DNA from: Diadophis punctatus similis
Lineage: Eukaryota; Chordata; Lepidosauria; Squamata; Dipsadidae
DNA length: 64,000 bases
Direction: 5' to 3'
NCBI GenBank assembly: GCA_023053685.1
Contig: JALIGW010000001.1
Coordinates: forward strand, 230,008,434-230,072,433
This document shows, piece after piece, positions 1 through 10,582 of this stretch (the first letter of the stretch is position 1; each line of letters begins with the position of its first letter). The position numbers were made by a program, and so were the translations under genes. Under the pieces are notes generated by a model. It did no database searches and was not told the origin of the DNA. It was given only the letters and a program-made list of their open reading frames with translations.

Positions 1-472
1 TTTTAAACTTGTTCCTTTAATTCTCTCTATGGTGTTTCCAATTGCTAGATAGCCGCTCACTCCATTTTAAAGTCTCTTTTGTCTCATTTTGAATTTTAAA
101 TTTCTTCTTTTGTCATTAAATTGGCCAGACACTCACCCAGCTTTAGCACTTCTTCACCTCTCTCCAGCACAAACGCTTAGCTCTTATCACCCAGGCAATC
201 CACGATCCCTTCAATTCAATTATTCCGATCATGACCGTCCCAGCTAATGGCAACAGAGTTGTCTTCCACAGCTGCTGGCTGAGAGGCTAGTGCCGGCTCC
301 CTGGGGGGTTTGCAAGCCCCCTCAGACCACCGACTGGTGCCTCTCTTCTCCAATATCCCTCCAGGGTGTATCTGATCTGGTTCCAATCCAGTTCCAGGTC
401 TCCAAACAGCTGGGATTCGGGTTTTCCCACCTAATTAAATATTATTAAATAGTCAGTATTAAATAGTCAAAC
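1..472. other. Mucin intron or upstream intergenic sequence, unassigned
   Basis: No exon with good splice sites and a cysteine-rich mucin reading frame is visible here. The sequence is non-repetitive by eye apart from AT-rich runs near 440-470. It lies upstream of a LINE fragment and is probably part of the mucin intron preceding the exon at 1262. No function is assigned. Confidence 0.4.
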
Positions 473-935
473 AGGGAAGTTCAGACTGCCCCAGGAGCTG
501 TTGATACAATTCTACAGAGGAATTATTGAGTCTGTCGTTTGCACTTCTATAACTGTCTGGTTTGGTATAGCAACTAAACAGGACAGGTACAGACTCCAAC
601 GGATACTTAGGACTGCAGAAAAAACAATTGCAAGCAGCCTGCCTTCATTGAGGAATTGTATATTGCACAAGCCAGAAAGAGGGCTGGGAAAATATCTACA
701 GATCCCTCACATCCTGGGCATAAACTGTTTCAACTCCTTCCTTCAGGATGTTTCACTATAGGGCATTGCATGCCAAAACAACTAGACATAGGAACAGTTT
801 TTCCCCTTGTGTCATCACTCTGCTGAACATTAATCCTCACAGTATTTCTGATGTCTATTTACGATGTTGTGTGGCTGTATTCTTCTTCTTCTTCTTCTTC
901 TTCTTCTTCTTCTTCTTCTTCTTCTTCTTCTTCTT

Positions 936-1003
<68 letters not shown>

Positions 1004-1170
1004 CTTTCTCATCTTCTTTACTACCCCCTTATTGGTATCATAATTATTATTATTACTCTGTTGCTTGACATGTACACTGAAAGCTTCTGCACTGGAGACA
1101 AATTCCTTGTGTGTCTAATCATGCTTGGCCAAATAAAGTATTGTAATTCTAATTCTACTATTCTAAATTC
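473..1170 (+). mobile_element. CR1-like LINE 3' fragment in mucin intron
   Basis: The stretch encodes the C-terminal part of a LINE reverse transcriptase (IQFYRGIIESV.CTSITVWF at about 501-590) and then a 3' UTR ending in TTGGCCAAATAAAGTA plus an ATTCT-rich tail. The same peptide and tail occur in the LINE on the opposite strand at 54990-56700, so they are one family. The copy is truncated at its 5' end and the UTR is expanded by a trinucleotide microsatellite. CR1-like assignment is from recognition only. Confidence 0.8.
880..1003. repeat. Compound (TTC)n-(TTA)n microsatellite
   Basis: About 84 bp of pure TTC/CTT (880-963) runs directly into about 39 bp of TTA (964-1003). It sits in the 3' UTR part of the LINE. 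The long low-complexity open frames here (poly-Phe, poly-Ser, poly-Arg) are artefacts of the repeat. Confidence 0.97.
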
Positions 1171-1261
1171 TATTAAATTTTTCTTATTATTTTTTTATTA
1201 TTTTTAAACCTGAATATCTTTTCCCATTATATTTTAAATAATTGGTTCTTTCTGTTTTCAG

Positions 1262-1305
1262 AAATAAGACCAGATGTCTGCTTGGTTAATGGATCAGTTT
1301 ATGAG
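1262..1305 (+). CDS. MUC5B: Mucin coding exon (VWC start)
   Basis: The exon follows a TTTTCAG acceptor and ends at GAG|GTAAAG. It starts with the last two bases of a split codon (intron phase 1) and encodes IRPDVCLVNGSVYE, the opening of a VWC module. It joins the next exon in phase 0. Confidence 0.82.
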
Positions 1306-4300
1306 GTAAAGAAACTAATATTTATTATTCATGTATGTGAATAAAATTGTTTTCTACATTTTCAATTATAAATCAAAAGTTTAGCATGAAGATCCATACT
1401 GTATTCTGGATTTCACCATCCCTGTCAGGGAAAGGGTTCATTGGCTTGGGCTCTAGGGAATGCACACAAGGAGAGATATCTGTGAGGGGGACCCCAAATA
1501 TCAAGATGATATTTACAATGGCCAAGGGTGGGTTCTAACTTACCTCACTGCCGGTTCACTTCCTCCCACGCCGCATTGCTGCGCCGTGTAGGCACACTTC
1601 GTGCGTGTGCACATGTGCAGTGCCGAAAAATCTGAAAAAATTCCCCAAACCCACCCCCCGAAAAGAAGATGGCAACTCATGCGCAGTGCCGGAAACTCAG
1701 CTTCTGCGCATGCGCAGAAGAAAAAAAACCCGGAATTTTTTTTTAAAAAAAGATGGCAACGGCCATGGACCAGCACCAACCAAACCAGTTCTGTGAACCA
1801 GTGCGAACTGGGAGGAACCTACTTCTGACAATGGCACAGTCAAAGCCTTTTAAGTCTATAAAGGAAAATATTTGTAGCTTAGGGTTGAAATGAGGGGTCC
1901 TTGGTACTCTCCGAGCTTGGTTGTTTTCTTGTGGATGTTAATATACAGTACATGTGACAATAACAAAGAAAAGTAAAAAGCAAAAGCAAAGAAAAAGGGA
2001 CCAGAACCATAGCTTCAGAGCTGCTCACCCACTGACATTCTTATATAGATTCCTACTTAATATGCACCATCTTTCCTTATCACCTTACATGTCTAATGAA
2101 ATATATATATAGGCATAGTTATAGTAAACACAAATGCTGCCTTTACCCTTATGAGAATTATATAGAATTATATTCTATATTTCCCCCCCAGACTGGAATG
2201 ATCGTTCCTGGCAAATCCTGTGAAACGTGCACCTGTAGTTCTGTTAAGGACCCTGCTACCAAGAGAAATGTTGTGGAATGTAAGCCAGTTACCTGCAACA
2301 CAGATTGTCCCATGGTAAGAACAAGTCTTTCCTGCCTAAATGTAGCTTAACTAGATTTTTACAGGAGGCTATCTCTCCATCAGTATTAATTCCTACTGTC
2401 TTTTAACAGGGTCATGAGTACCAAATAAAACCTGGTGAATGTTGTGGAAACTGCATCCAAGTGGCTTGCATCATCATCATTAATGGCACTGCTGAGATAC
2501 TGAAGGTAGTATCTTCTCATTCGTATTGTGCACAAGTGAAATAATAGGGTATTCCTCCGCTTTCGCTAACTAATCTGAACTCCTTGTCAAACTGTAAGAC
2601 TGCATTTTAATGCCTACTTTCTTCATAGCACTGGCAGATGAGAACTGATACCAAATACTGTAAGCTGTTAAAATGTGAATAGGACTCAGCATGCTTCCCT
2701 CCTAATATATTGGACTATACTTCATCATCCCCAATCTACATAACTGGTAGCAACTGGTAGGATAGGAAAACTGGACTAAACTGAAAACAGGTAGTCCCCG
2801 ATATACAGTATGACCACAATTGGAATTTCCATTGCTAAGCGATATAGCCATTAGGCAAAACATCATGTGAGTGTACCACTTAGCCAGAGCAGTTCCAACA
2901 GTCCAGGTTGCGATCATCAGGTCAGGCCAGTGCTATTGATAGGCAAGGAATTCACATTTCTCCTGCTCTGCCATGCTTGCCTTCACTTCTGCCTTGTCTC
3001 TCCCATTTCTGCCCTTTTGGGTACCTGCATTGTGCCACATACCCCTGCTGCTCCCCAGTGCCGCAGCCCACAGCTGACCTTTGCTGTCTTTTTATCTCCT
3101 GCTGGTGGCCCTGAATCCAAGCGCTGGACAAGGGTGCAGTTCTGAGATGTGTGCAGTGAGAGCATTGGACCTTCATCTACCAAAGGGAATTTGCCAGGCC
3201 CAATCAGGGAGGAGGCAGCAGGATGCAAGGCAAAGAGGCAGTGGTGGCTTCCTGAGAGAAAGGACTGTGTGGGAGGTGTCATTTGGGGTGGTGGCAGAGG
3301 ACCGAGGAGAAAGATGGTGGAGAAAGAGTGGGAGGTACAGTGCACACTCTGCAGCCCATGTTGCACTGGTAGAAAACCAGTGATGTTGCACTGATAGAAA
3401 ACCAGAAAAGCAACTATGCCCGTGATGGCAAACCTATGGCACGTGTGCTGGGAGTGGCATGCAGAGCTATCTCTCCAGGCACGTGAGCCGTTGCTGGTTG
3501 CTCTTCTGGGTTCTGGCACGCCGGCCAGCTGGTCTTCACGTGCGCAGTAGTGCCAGAAACTGGAAGAGCAGCTGCCCAGTGTGCATCGGGAAGATGAACT
3601 TCTGCGTTTCTGGTGTGCACATGTGTGTTCTGTCCCCACGAAGCACACAACCACACAAACAGTTTGTACCCACTTATTTAATGAAACAAAGGCTACTAAT
3701 AAAATGTCTTAGTAGTAAACAAAGGCTACTAATAAAACGTCTTAGTAGTAAACAAGATGCACACACCAATTTACAAACAAACTGTTATCAGCAAGCAACC
3801 AGCTATCAATTAAGCTTCATTAATAGCTGGTACCAGTTCAAAGAGTTTGAAGACAATGACGAGAAATTGAGTCTGGTTATCTTACGGAGTTCCCAAGAGC
3901 TGGCAAAGTTCCTAGAAATTAGTCTTTGATAATCCAAGCCAACGCAGAGAATGCCAAAACAAGAGTCATGGAACATGATCAGACAGGTCTCTTTTTTCAA
4001 ACTGCAACGGATGACCTTAAATAGACTAGGGGAGTGATCAATTAGCCCCAAGTCTTACTCCCAAGTAGACCTCCTCCGGAGTAAACCTTCCTGCCTCTTG
4101 GCAGCCCTGCATGCTCTTGCATTCAGGAAAGGAGTAGCCCCTCCTTTCTCAGCACTGCCAAGAGGTACTGAAGGTTCCAAAGGCCCAGGCTGCACAAGCT
4201 GCGGGCGGGCCACAACAATGTGCACCAGCCACCTGGTCTTCCAGTTTCCGGTGTACATGCACGCGCTTGAAGACCAGCTGGTCTTTGCGTGCGCGTGTGT

Positions 4301-7043
4301 GCCAGAAACCGAAGACCAGGTGGGAAACCAGAAGGGATGGGAAACCAGATCATCAGAAGACCAGAAGACCAGCTAATCTTGAAGACCAGCTGGTCTTTGC
4401 GTGCGCATGTGTGCCAAAAACCGAAGACCAGGTGGGAAACCAGAAGGGATGGGAAACCAGAAGATCATCAGAAGACCAGAAGACCAGCTAGTCTTGAAGA
4501 CCAGCTGGTCTTTGCGTGCGCATGTGTGCCAGAAACCAGAAGACCAGGTGGGAAACCAGAAGACCATAACTCTTGCTTCGGCACTCTGTGCCGAAAAGGT
4601 TCACTAACACTGAACTAGGCACTGCCACATGTGCTACCAGTGCTAGGGTATCTTGAAACATGCTGGGTGGTATCCTGAGGCCATGTGGGTGTGGAATTCT
4701 GAATGTTTAAGTCCATACTGTACATCTTAAAGTTCCTGAGGTTGAGAAACACTGATCTAAACATATTAAGAACTTTGGTTTATAATTTTCTATTATAAAT
4801 TTTAAAATTAAAATAACAGTCCTCTCTCATACTCTTTCTTTCTTCTAATTTACAAAAAACAGCCTGGGCAGACAAAAACGGATAACTGTAAACAGTACAA
4901 ATGTGAACCAAGGAACAATACGCTAGTTTTGGTTGAGACTAAAGAAACATGCCCTTTCTTTGATCCAGACTGCAGTCCTGTAAGTTTTCTATCACTTTTT
5001 ATTTATACTTTTTTCATTTATGGTCTACATTTGTTGAATAAAATAAATATGTTTTTTTAATCATACCAAAGATCCATAGCAAATAGTCAGGATCAACATC
5101 CATAATTCAAGATTGAGATTAATGTTATCGATTCTTTCTAATGATTCTTATTCATAAACACTGAATACCTAACAGTTGCCTTCTATACAATAAAGTTGTG
5201 GATCAATTTATTTGTTCAGCAAGAAGAAATGGTGGTGACTAAAGCTAGGAGTGTGTCCCATCCCTCATCATCTGGCTTACAATACATTCAGAATGAAAAT
5301 ATTCATATATTCAGTATGAAAATGTTTTTTTAATCTTGTAAGTATATTGCATATGGCAGAAGAGTAGAGGTCACACACTTGGATTAATTGAATTGAAACT
5401 GTTGGGTTTTTCTCATTTTTATCACTCGTGAACTATTTAGGTTTTTTTTTTACAAAATGTGGTGTTCCTCAATGAAAAATCATAAAATGCTTCTATTAAT
5501 AAAAGTGTGTCTATTCACTGAAATCATTGTTCTTTTTCAGAGATAAAGAAATAATGCATTTTCCCATAAGCAATAACATATTAATAAGCAATAACTCACA
5601 ATCAATTCATAACTTGCTGGTTTTGATTCTCCTCTTTGGAAACATTGAATAATGATAGATTGAAGCATTTTGTTATGTAGGTAGTGAAGTTTGAAGGAAA
5701 TTAAAAACCCCTACTAGAAATATCTACTTTTACTATACATCAAGATGTGGTACTGATTAAAATAACAACACAAACTTTCTTTGTTGTCAAAGGATCAAAC
5801 TGAATGGACTCACAATGGCTGCTGCAAGATATGCAAAGAGAGTAAGTAAACAAAAATTTAAAAATCCATAATTCCTAAGGTCTTTATTAAGTACATTTGA
5901 TAAGTATTACCGCTACGTCATTTAAATTTATGAATCAAAATGTTGAAGAGAGCAGGCCAAGAACTGAATCTTCTGCTATATCGTTAGAGATAAATTGTCT
6001 CCTGAGATTCCTACATTTTTTCCCCTTCAATTTCTTTTTGCTTATATCTTACCTGTCATGGACTCTTCTCCATCAGGTCAGCAAAACCTAGTCTGTTTAT
6101 GATGCACATCTTGCACACTTCTCTTAAGTAATACTCGAGTGTTATCAATTATTGCATTCCTGAGAGTGAAAAATGAAGGCTTTGTGTGCTTGTGTAACAT
6201 TCATCATTATTAGTAGTGCGTTGAGCAGATGGCAACATCTAGCATACCTTATCTGGACTAAAAAGCTAAGTGGGAAAATAGATGATTAACATGTGAATGG
6301 GCAGCCACTAGGGAATTCCAAAGTTGTAGGAGAGTTTGAGAAGATCAACCAAAAAAAAAAAAACCTTGGAAGGAAACAAATATTGTTTCATTAATCAGCA
6401 ACCACAAGAGTGAATATGAAGACTAAGTGAAAAGTAAATATTTCCTTTTTACCTTTCATTTTCTAGCACCAAACTGCAAGCCATACACAAATCAAACTCT
6501 AATCCGTGAAAATGACTGTGTATCTGAATCTGTTGAATTGACTTACTGTGGAGGAAGTTGTCCAAGCTCTTCAGTGTAAGTGACAAGGAGGCCTATCCTA
6601 CTCTTACCTATTCATTCCTCTACTGGGTAATGTGATATTCATAAAATATCAGCTTCGTTTGCTTTTGGAGACAAGAGCACATTTCAATTTATCAATTGAT
6701 TATGTTGGATTGTTTTGATGATTGGGTGGCCATGTGCATTTTTAATCATTCTGACCAATTAATTTGTTGGAGTTTTTAAACTCTACAATAACCCCCAAGA
6801 TTGATTTGAGATGGACAATGTAAAAATTCATGTAATAAGTTACATTTTACCAAAAGTATCTAACTTTTTTTTCTCCATCTGGACAGATATTCTCAAAAGG
6901 AAAAGGCATTTCAGCTTAATTGTAATTGTTGCCAAGTGTTCAAGAGCCATAAAAAAGAAGTAACCTTAACATGTCTGAATGGCACAACCATCATTTATGA
7001 CTATTTATATGTGGATGAGTGTAAGTGCAGAAGTGGATGCTGA
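1262..7043 (+). CDS. MUC5B: Gel-forming mucin, C-terminal exons (MUC5B-position gene)
   Basis: Seven exons (1262-1305, 2192-2314, 2410-2505, 4863-4979, 5793-5841, 6467-6575, 6887-7043) join with GT-AG junctions in one frame, giving the last 230 residues plus a partial codon. The first exons form a VWC-type module with the CxC, CxxC and CCxxC pattern; exons 4-5 form a second cysteine-rich module; the last two exons make a C-terminal cystine knot with 11 cysteines, ending CKCRSGC. The family secretes disulfide-linked polymers that build mucus gels; the knot drives C-terminal dimerisation in the ER. N-glycosylation sequons (NGS, NNT, NGT, NQT, NGT) are present. The N-terminal and PTS-rich parts lie outside the window. 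The symbol rests on the convergent TOLLIP neighbour; MUC2 or MUC5AC type cannot be excluded from this tail alone. Confidence 0.85.
1523..1827. mobile_element. hAT-type MITE, 305 bp
   Basis: The ends are inverted (CAAGGGTGGGTTC at the left, GGAACCTACTTCTG at the right) and flanked by an exact 8-bp duplication, ACAATGGC, at 1515-1522 and 1828-1835. This is the hAT signature. No transposase is present. Related ends occur at 10053-10574 and 41486-41846. Confidence 0.88.
2192..2314 (+). CDS. MUC5B: Mucin coding exon (VWC core)
   Basis: 41 codons between a polypyrimidine-CAG acceptor and ATG|GTAAGA donor, phase 0 on both sides. It contains the CETCTC and CKPVTC.TDCP cysteine pattern typical of VWC modules in mucins and VWF. 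Confidence 0.88.
2410..2505 (+). CDS. MUC5B: Mucin coding exon (VWC end)
   Basis: 32 codons between TTTTAACAG and AAG|GTAGTA, phase 0 on both sides. It includes PGECCGNC, the terminal CCxxC of the VWC module, followed by an N-glycosylation sequon (NGT). Confidence 0.87.
2788..2960. mobile_element. Fragment of CAGGTAGTCC-end MITE
   Basis: Begins CAGGTAGTCCCCGATATACA, matching the ends of the MITEs at 8357, 19074 and 24085. Only the left end is recognisable; the right boundary is uncertain. The rest of 2960-3411 is GC-richer intronic sequence I cannot classify. Confidence 0.5.
3684..3749. repeat. 33-bp direct duplication
   Basis: Two adjacent copies (3684-3716 and 3717-3749) of a 33-bp unit containing GGCTACTAATAAAA differ by a single base (ATGTC versus ACGTC). 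It lies in the AT-rich insert of the hAT-type element. Confidence 0.85.
4269..4575. repeat. 112-115 bp tandem array, about 2.7 copies
   Basis: Copies start at 4269, 4381 and 4496, each opening GAAGACCAGCTGGTCTTTGC. Each unit contains further short repeats of AGACCAG and GGGAAACCAGA. The array is inside the hAT-type element, between two mucin coding exons. Confidence 0.92.
4863..4979 (+). CDS. MUC5B: Mucin coding exon (second cysteine-rich module)
   Basis: 39 codons from an AAAAACAG acceptor to CCT|GTAAGT, phase 0 both sides. Cysteines are spaced as in the region between VWC and cystine knot of gel-forming mucins; an NNT sequon is present. The 2.36-kb intron before it carries the hAT-type element. 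Confidence 0.82.
4980..5792 (+). other. Mucin intron, AT-rich
   Basis: An AT-rich intron of about 0.8 kb. I see no repeat family and no further exon in it. Confidence 0.7.
5793..5841 (+). CDS. MUC5B: Mucin small coding exon (CCxxC)
   Basis: 49 bp encoding DQTEWTHNGCCKICKE plus one base, ending A|GTAAGT (intron phase 1). It is too short for an ORF scan, but the frame, the CCxxC motif and the phase fit to the next exon support it. Confidence 0.82.
5842..6466 (+). other. Mucin intron
   Basis: An intron of 625 bp, AT-rich, with an 11-base A run near 6351. No repeat or regulatory element was recognised. Confidence 0.7.
6467..6575 (+). CDS. MUC5B: Mucin coding exon (cystine knot, first half)
   Basis: 109 bp between TTTTCTAG and AGT|GTAAGT; enters in phase 1 and leaves in phase 2. 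It encodes the first half of the cystine knot, including CGGSCPSSS, the CxGxC-type ring motif. Confidence 0.88.
6887..7043 (+). CDS. MUC5B: Mucin terminal coding exon (cystine knot, second half, stop)
   Basis: 157 bp from a CTGGACAG acceptor to TGA at 7041-7043. It encodes CNCC, a single Cys in the TCLNGT segment, and the final ECKCRSGC, completing 11 cysteines in the knot. This is the expected arrangement for VWF and mucin C-termini. Confidence 0.9.
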
Positions 7044-7550
7044 AGTCCCAACCAGCTAGAAGAAGGAGATTTTTTTTAATTTTTCTTAGTCCAAGATAAA
7101 TCCAACAATCACTCGTCAGAAATCAGTCATCATTCAGTGCTACTTTGGATCGCTCCCTGTGTCCTTGAACCAGATATTTTTCTGTTGGCCAGTTGCTTAA
7201 TCAAATTAATGTCTTTTTCATGTTAAAAAAATTACATTCATTCTGGCAAACTGTTTTCAAAATGAGAGCATTCTCATTGAAAGGTTTTTCTCTTTGGAAA
7301 ACCTTTCAGGTATTCCTAACATAATGATAGAAATGTATAACATTGCAATGTAGAAAATTAAATTCGTATATGTCCATGCTTCTCTTGCCTTGCTGATTTT
7401 TTATTGGGGGGCAGTGGTTACAAGTCTTTAAATAACATAACATAATCTGCAGGCATAAACCTCTGTATAGCACCAATGCACATACTAAACTTGCTTTCCC
7501 ATTTAATTCTGCTTTTTTGAGATTAATAAACAATACTTAAACAAGTTCAG
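7044..7550 (+). other. MUC5B: Mucin 3' UTR with poly(A) signal
   Basis: Non-repetitive AT-rich sequence follows the stop. AATAAA at 7525-7530 is followed by a TGTTGCTTTC-type U-rich stretch near 7560, giving a plausible cleavage site near 7545. The UTR end is inferred. Confidence 0.65.
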
Positions 7551-8120
7551 CTGGTATAACTGTTGCTTTCATTCATCCAACCGCTGGCTAAAGTCAAACT
7601 ATCACATTGTGATAACTTACTGTTTAATTATATAGAAAGAGTAGGACAGCCCTTCGCAACTAGTAATCTCTAGAAGGAGTGCCATAATTTATTTAGTTAT
7701 GACCAATAACCTGCAAAATAAAAACATAGAACAAACAATCCAATGTAAAATGAACAGTGTGATGGTCATATAAAATATAAAAATTAAGATTTAAAAAACT
7801 GAGAAAGAGAAAAATAGAATATAATACAATCAACAAGATAAAACTTAAGATAAATAGAAATACAATTACATAAAAATGCAATATTACCAAAGAGTAAAGA
7901 AAGATTTCTTAATGTCATCATGATAAAATAGGGAAATGTTATGCCTTTGTATGAAAATCACTGCAAATGGAAATGGTGGGCGATGGTAGTATTTCAGGTT
8001 CATTCTCACCATAAACACAGGGTCCATCAGTTAAAGGGGGTCATATAGTACCATAGAATATTTGTAGCTCAGGACTATGGGTTCTTTGGTGTTCTCTGAG
8101 CTGTAGGACATCAAGGCTAG
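7551..8120. other. Intergenic, AT-rich
   Basis: AT-rich sequence downstream of the mucin. No gene was found. A piece near 8060-8110 (GTTCTTTGGTGTTCTCTGAG) resembles the fragment at about 1895-1920 and is probably part of a dispersed repeat. Confidence 0.5.
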
Positions 8121-8124
8121 CACT

Positions 8125-8295
8125 CTCTGAGTGGTTTACAAATGTCAGCACATTGCCCACAACAATCTGGGTCCTCATTTTACCAACCTCAGAAGAATGG
8201 AAGGCTGAGTCAACCTTGAGCCTGTCAGGATCTAACTCCTGGCACCGGGCAGAGTTAGCCTGCAATACTGCATTTTAACCACTGCACCACGGCAC
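8125..8295 (-). mobile_element. tRNA-derived SINE, 5' truncated tail
   Basis: Reads on the - strand as a tRNA-like head (CAGTGGTTAAAATGCAG region) followed by TTGACTCAGCCTTCCATTCT and CAGATTGTTGTGGGCAATGTG. The same body appears at 44917-45147 and 62972-63216. Named only as a squamate tRNA-SINE; the exact family was not checked. Confidence 0.75.
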
Positions 8296-8356
8296 AGGAA
8301 AAACTAGTATTGCACTAAAATGAGACAAAGAAACAAGATTAAATATTTTGCAGATG

Positions 8357-8740
8357 CAGGTAGTCTTTGACTTACGAACACAGTTCAGCCCAAAATTTAG
8401 GTTACTAAGTGAGACATTTGTTAAATGAGCTTTGCCCCATATTACGACCTTGCTTGCCACAATTGTTAAGTAATTGCAATTGTTAAGTTAGTAACACAGT
8501 TGTTAAGTGAATCTGGCTTCCCCATTGACTTTGCTTGTCAAAAGGGGAATCACATGACCCCAGGACACTGCAACAGTGATAAATATGAGTCAGTTGCCAT
8601 GCGTCTGAATTCTGATCACATGACCATGGGGAGGATGCAATGATCGTAAGGCTGAAAAACAGTCATAAGTCACTTTTTTTCAGTGCCATTGTAACTTTGA
8701 ATGGTAACTAAATTAACTATTGTAAGTTGAGGATTACCTG
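8357..8740. mobile_element. CAGGTAGTCC-end MITE, 384 bp
   Basis: Left end CAGGTAGTCTTTGACTTACG and right end GTAAGTTGAGGATTACCTG are inverted. Right flank is TA; left is TG, so a TA target (Tc1/mariner-type) is likely but not proven for this copy. It lacks coding capacity. Confidence 0.8.
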
Positions 8741-9661
8741 TATAAACATTTTCCAGTTTGCAACCACCACTGAAGGAATGCCTATAGCATCCAAATTCAT
8801 CTACTGTGTAGGGTCAAAGATTATTTGATGGATTTCAGCTTTATTTCTCTTTAAATCTAGGGGTAGCAGAGAGTAGATGGAAAGGCCACAATAATCACTG
8901 AATTGAATGAATAATCAGCTAAGGTTTTTTCTTTCTTTCCACCTTGATGAAAAGCCATGAAAAACCATTACTGAGACCAGGGGAACTTTGGAAAACAGGA
9001 ATTTAAGCCAACAAGATAATTGGCTGATACAAACTTTTTCTCCCAATAGAATCATGTCAGTTTTCATTAAAGCATATGAAACACAGGTGAATGCAGAGGA
9101 GCACATGTAACAATCTATCTTGAGCAATTTCAGGGATTCTGAATCATTGTGGGCACATAACTCTGCATGATACCGCATTTGGGGTATAGACATGGCAAAT
9201 TAAATCTGTTTAAAAAGCTTGATGGTGGCAGGTAGGCATCTGCTACTTTAGAATGAAAACAAAACAAACAGGATTGCCTCGACACTATTATTAGCTTTGG
9301 CAGAAATACAATTGTTTGTGCCAAGCTCTAGAGGTCTGAAAAAGTATGCCAAAGCTGGAGCTTCTTCAAATTCTGATGTTACCCAATTTGCCTTTGATGT
9401 TTGTGATAAGAAGAAACCCAAGAAAACCACAATGCTGATCTTAGAGTGATTGATTGTAAGCCCTCGCTTCTTATAGAATTCTACTAAAGCCAGACAACTT
9501 CTCTCAAAGCCCACTGAAAAAGTGACTGCATCAGCAGCAAACAGACCAACACTGAGTTTAAGGGATGGGGCCCCTTTTTGGTTAAAAGTAAATGCCACTG
9601 AATTCACAGACATATTGAACAATAGGAGAGCTAGAAAAGGATCCAATTTTATTGCTTGATG
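8741..9661. other. Intergenic, with possible degraded RT fragment
   Basis: An open frame on the - strand (9248-9682) contains short pieces resembling a retroelement reverse transcriptase (GLFAADAVTFSVGFE, LVEFYKKRGLTINHSKISIVVF, like the FADD and thumb region). The match is weak and decayed. Nothing else was recognised. Confidence 0.4.
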
Positions 9662-9669
9662 GGTTAGAA

Positions 9670-10029
9670 CAGTGGTTCCCAACCTTTTTGTGATCGAGTA
9701 CCACTTGGAGGTCCTGTACAGTCGCCGCCTACCACCTGGTTCCAGAGAAACTAAATTCGATCAGATATCACTTTATTTCCATAATTGTACCGTTCCTTTT
9801 TTGGCCCCGCGCATCCAGCAACTGGATTCTCAGGCCGCTGGGACCAGGTGGGTGGCGTGTGGCAACAGTTGCAAATCGTTGCCAGATTATCTTGTGTTAG
9901 GCAGTAAACATTTTTGTGAAGTAAAAAATAACTAACTAAAAATCGTTCATGACCCCAAGTGTTCGCGTACCACCTGGAAGGCCCTCGCGTACCACTAGTG
10001 GTACATGTACCACAGGTTGGGAACCACTG
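9670..10029. mobile_element. hAT-type MITE, 360 bp
   Basis: Ends CAGTGGTTCCCAACCTTTTT and AGGTTGGGAACCACTG are near-perfect inverted repeats. Exact 8-bp duplication GGTTAGAA at 9662-9669 and 10030-10037. Confidence 0.95.
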
Positions 10030-10052
10030 GGTTAGAAACAAAGTAACTATGC

Positions 10053-10574
10053 CAGGGGCGGGTTCCTAATTTTTTTATTACCACTCTGTGGGCGTGGCTT
10101 ATTTTGTGGGTGTGGCTTGCCAGCCATGTGACAGGGTGGACGTGGCTTCTCGGACTGCTGAAGGGAGGGGAACTGAGATAGGTCCTGCTGCCCATTCCCT
10201 CTCCCCTCAGCAGCTTGAGAAGCCTCAAACGTGCGAAAACGCCTAGGATCATCACCGCCCGTTCGTGGCTTCTCGGACTGCTGAAAGGAGGGGAATGGCG
10301 ATAGCTCCTGCCTCCCGTTCTTTCAGCATCTCACGCGCTCCCTCAGCCATCCTCCCCTGCTTGGACTCACTGTGGGGTAGGAAGGCAGCGCATGCACAGT
10401 GCCGGAAGCTCGGCTTCTGGGCATGCGCAGAAGAATTTTTTAAAAAAAAAATTAATTTTTTTTAAAAATGGCGGCATCTAGGCACTGGCAACTGACTGCA
10501 CTGGTACTGTGACATCACCAGTGGGCCACTACCGGTGCTATAGAGTGGACCGCACCAGTAGGAACCCACCACTG
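10053..10574. mobile_element. hAT-type MITE, 522 bp
   Basis: Ends CAGGGGCGGGTTCCTA and TAGGAACCCACCACTG are inverted, with exact 8-bp duplication AACTATGC at 10045-10052 and 10575-10582. It starts 23 bp after the end of the previous hAT MITE. Related to the elements at 1523 and 41486. Confidence 0.95.
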
Positions 10575-10582
10575 AACTATGC

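Larger units (their letters stand above)
3420..4612. mobile_element. hAT-type element, about 1.19 kb, with internal insertions
   Basis: Left end CCGTGATGGCAAACCTATGG and right end AGGTTCACTAACACTG resemble the common CAGTGATGGCAAACC family. It is flanked by AACTATGC (3412-3419) and AACTAGGC (4613-4620), an 8-bp duplication with one mismatch. The interior is unusually long because it holds AT-rich unrelated sequence (about 3655-4075) and a 112-115 bp tandem array. No transposase is visible. It lies wholly within a mucin intron. Confidence 0.7.

Noticed and set aside
748..1207. Long poly-Phe, poly-Ser and poly-Arg open frames
   Set aside because: They are translations of the (TTC)n-(TTA)n microsatellite in three frames, not genes.
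2983..3654. 223-residue open frame on the - strand
   Set aside because: It overlaps intronic repeat DNA and the left end of a hAT element, shows no domain and has no splice or promoter support.
4123..4618. Repeat-rich open frames on both strands, possible mucin PTS-like exon
   Set aside because: They follow the 112-115 bp tandem array in an intron, lack Ser/Thr/Pro mucin composition and have no matching splice phase.
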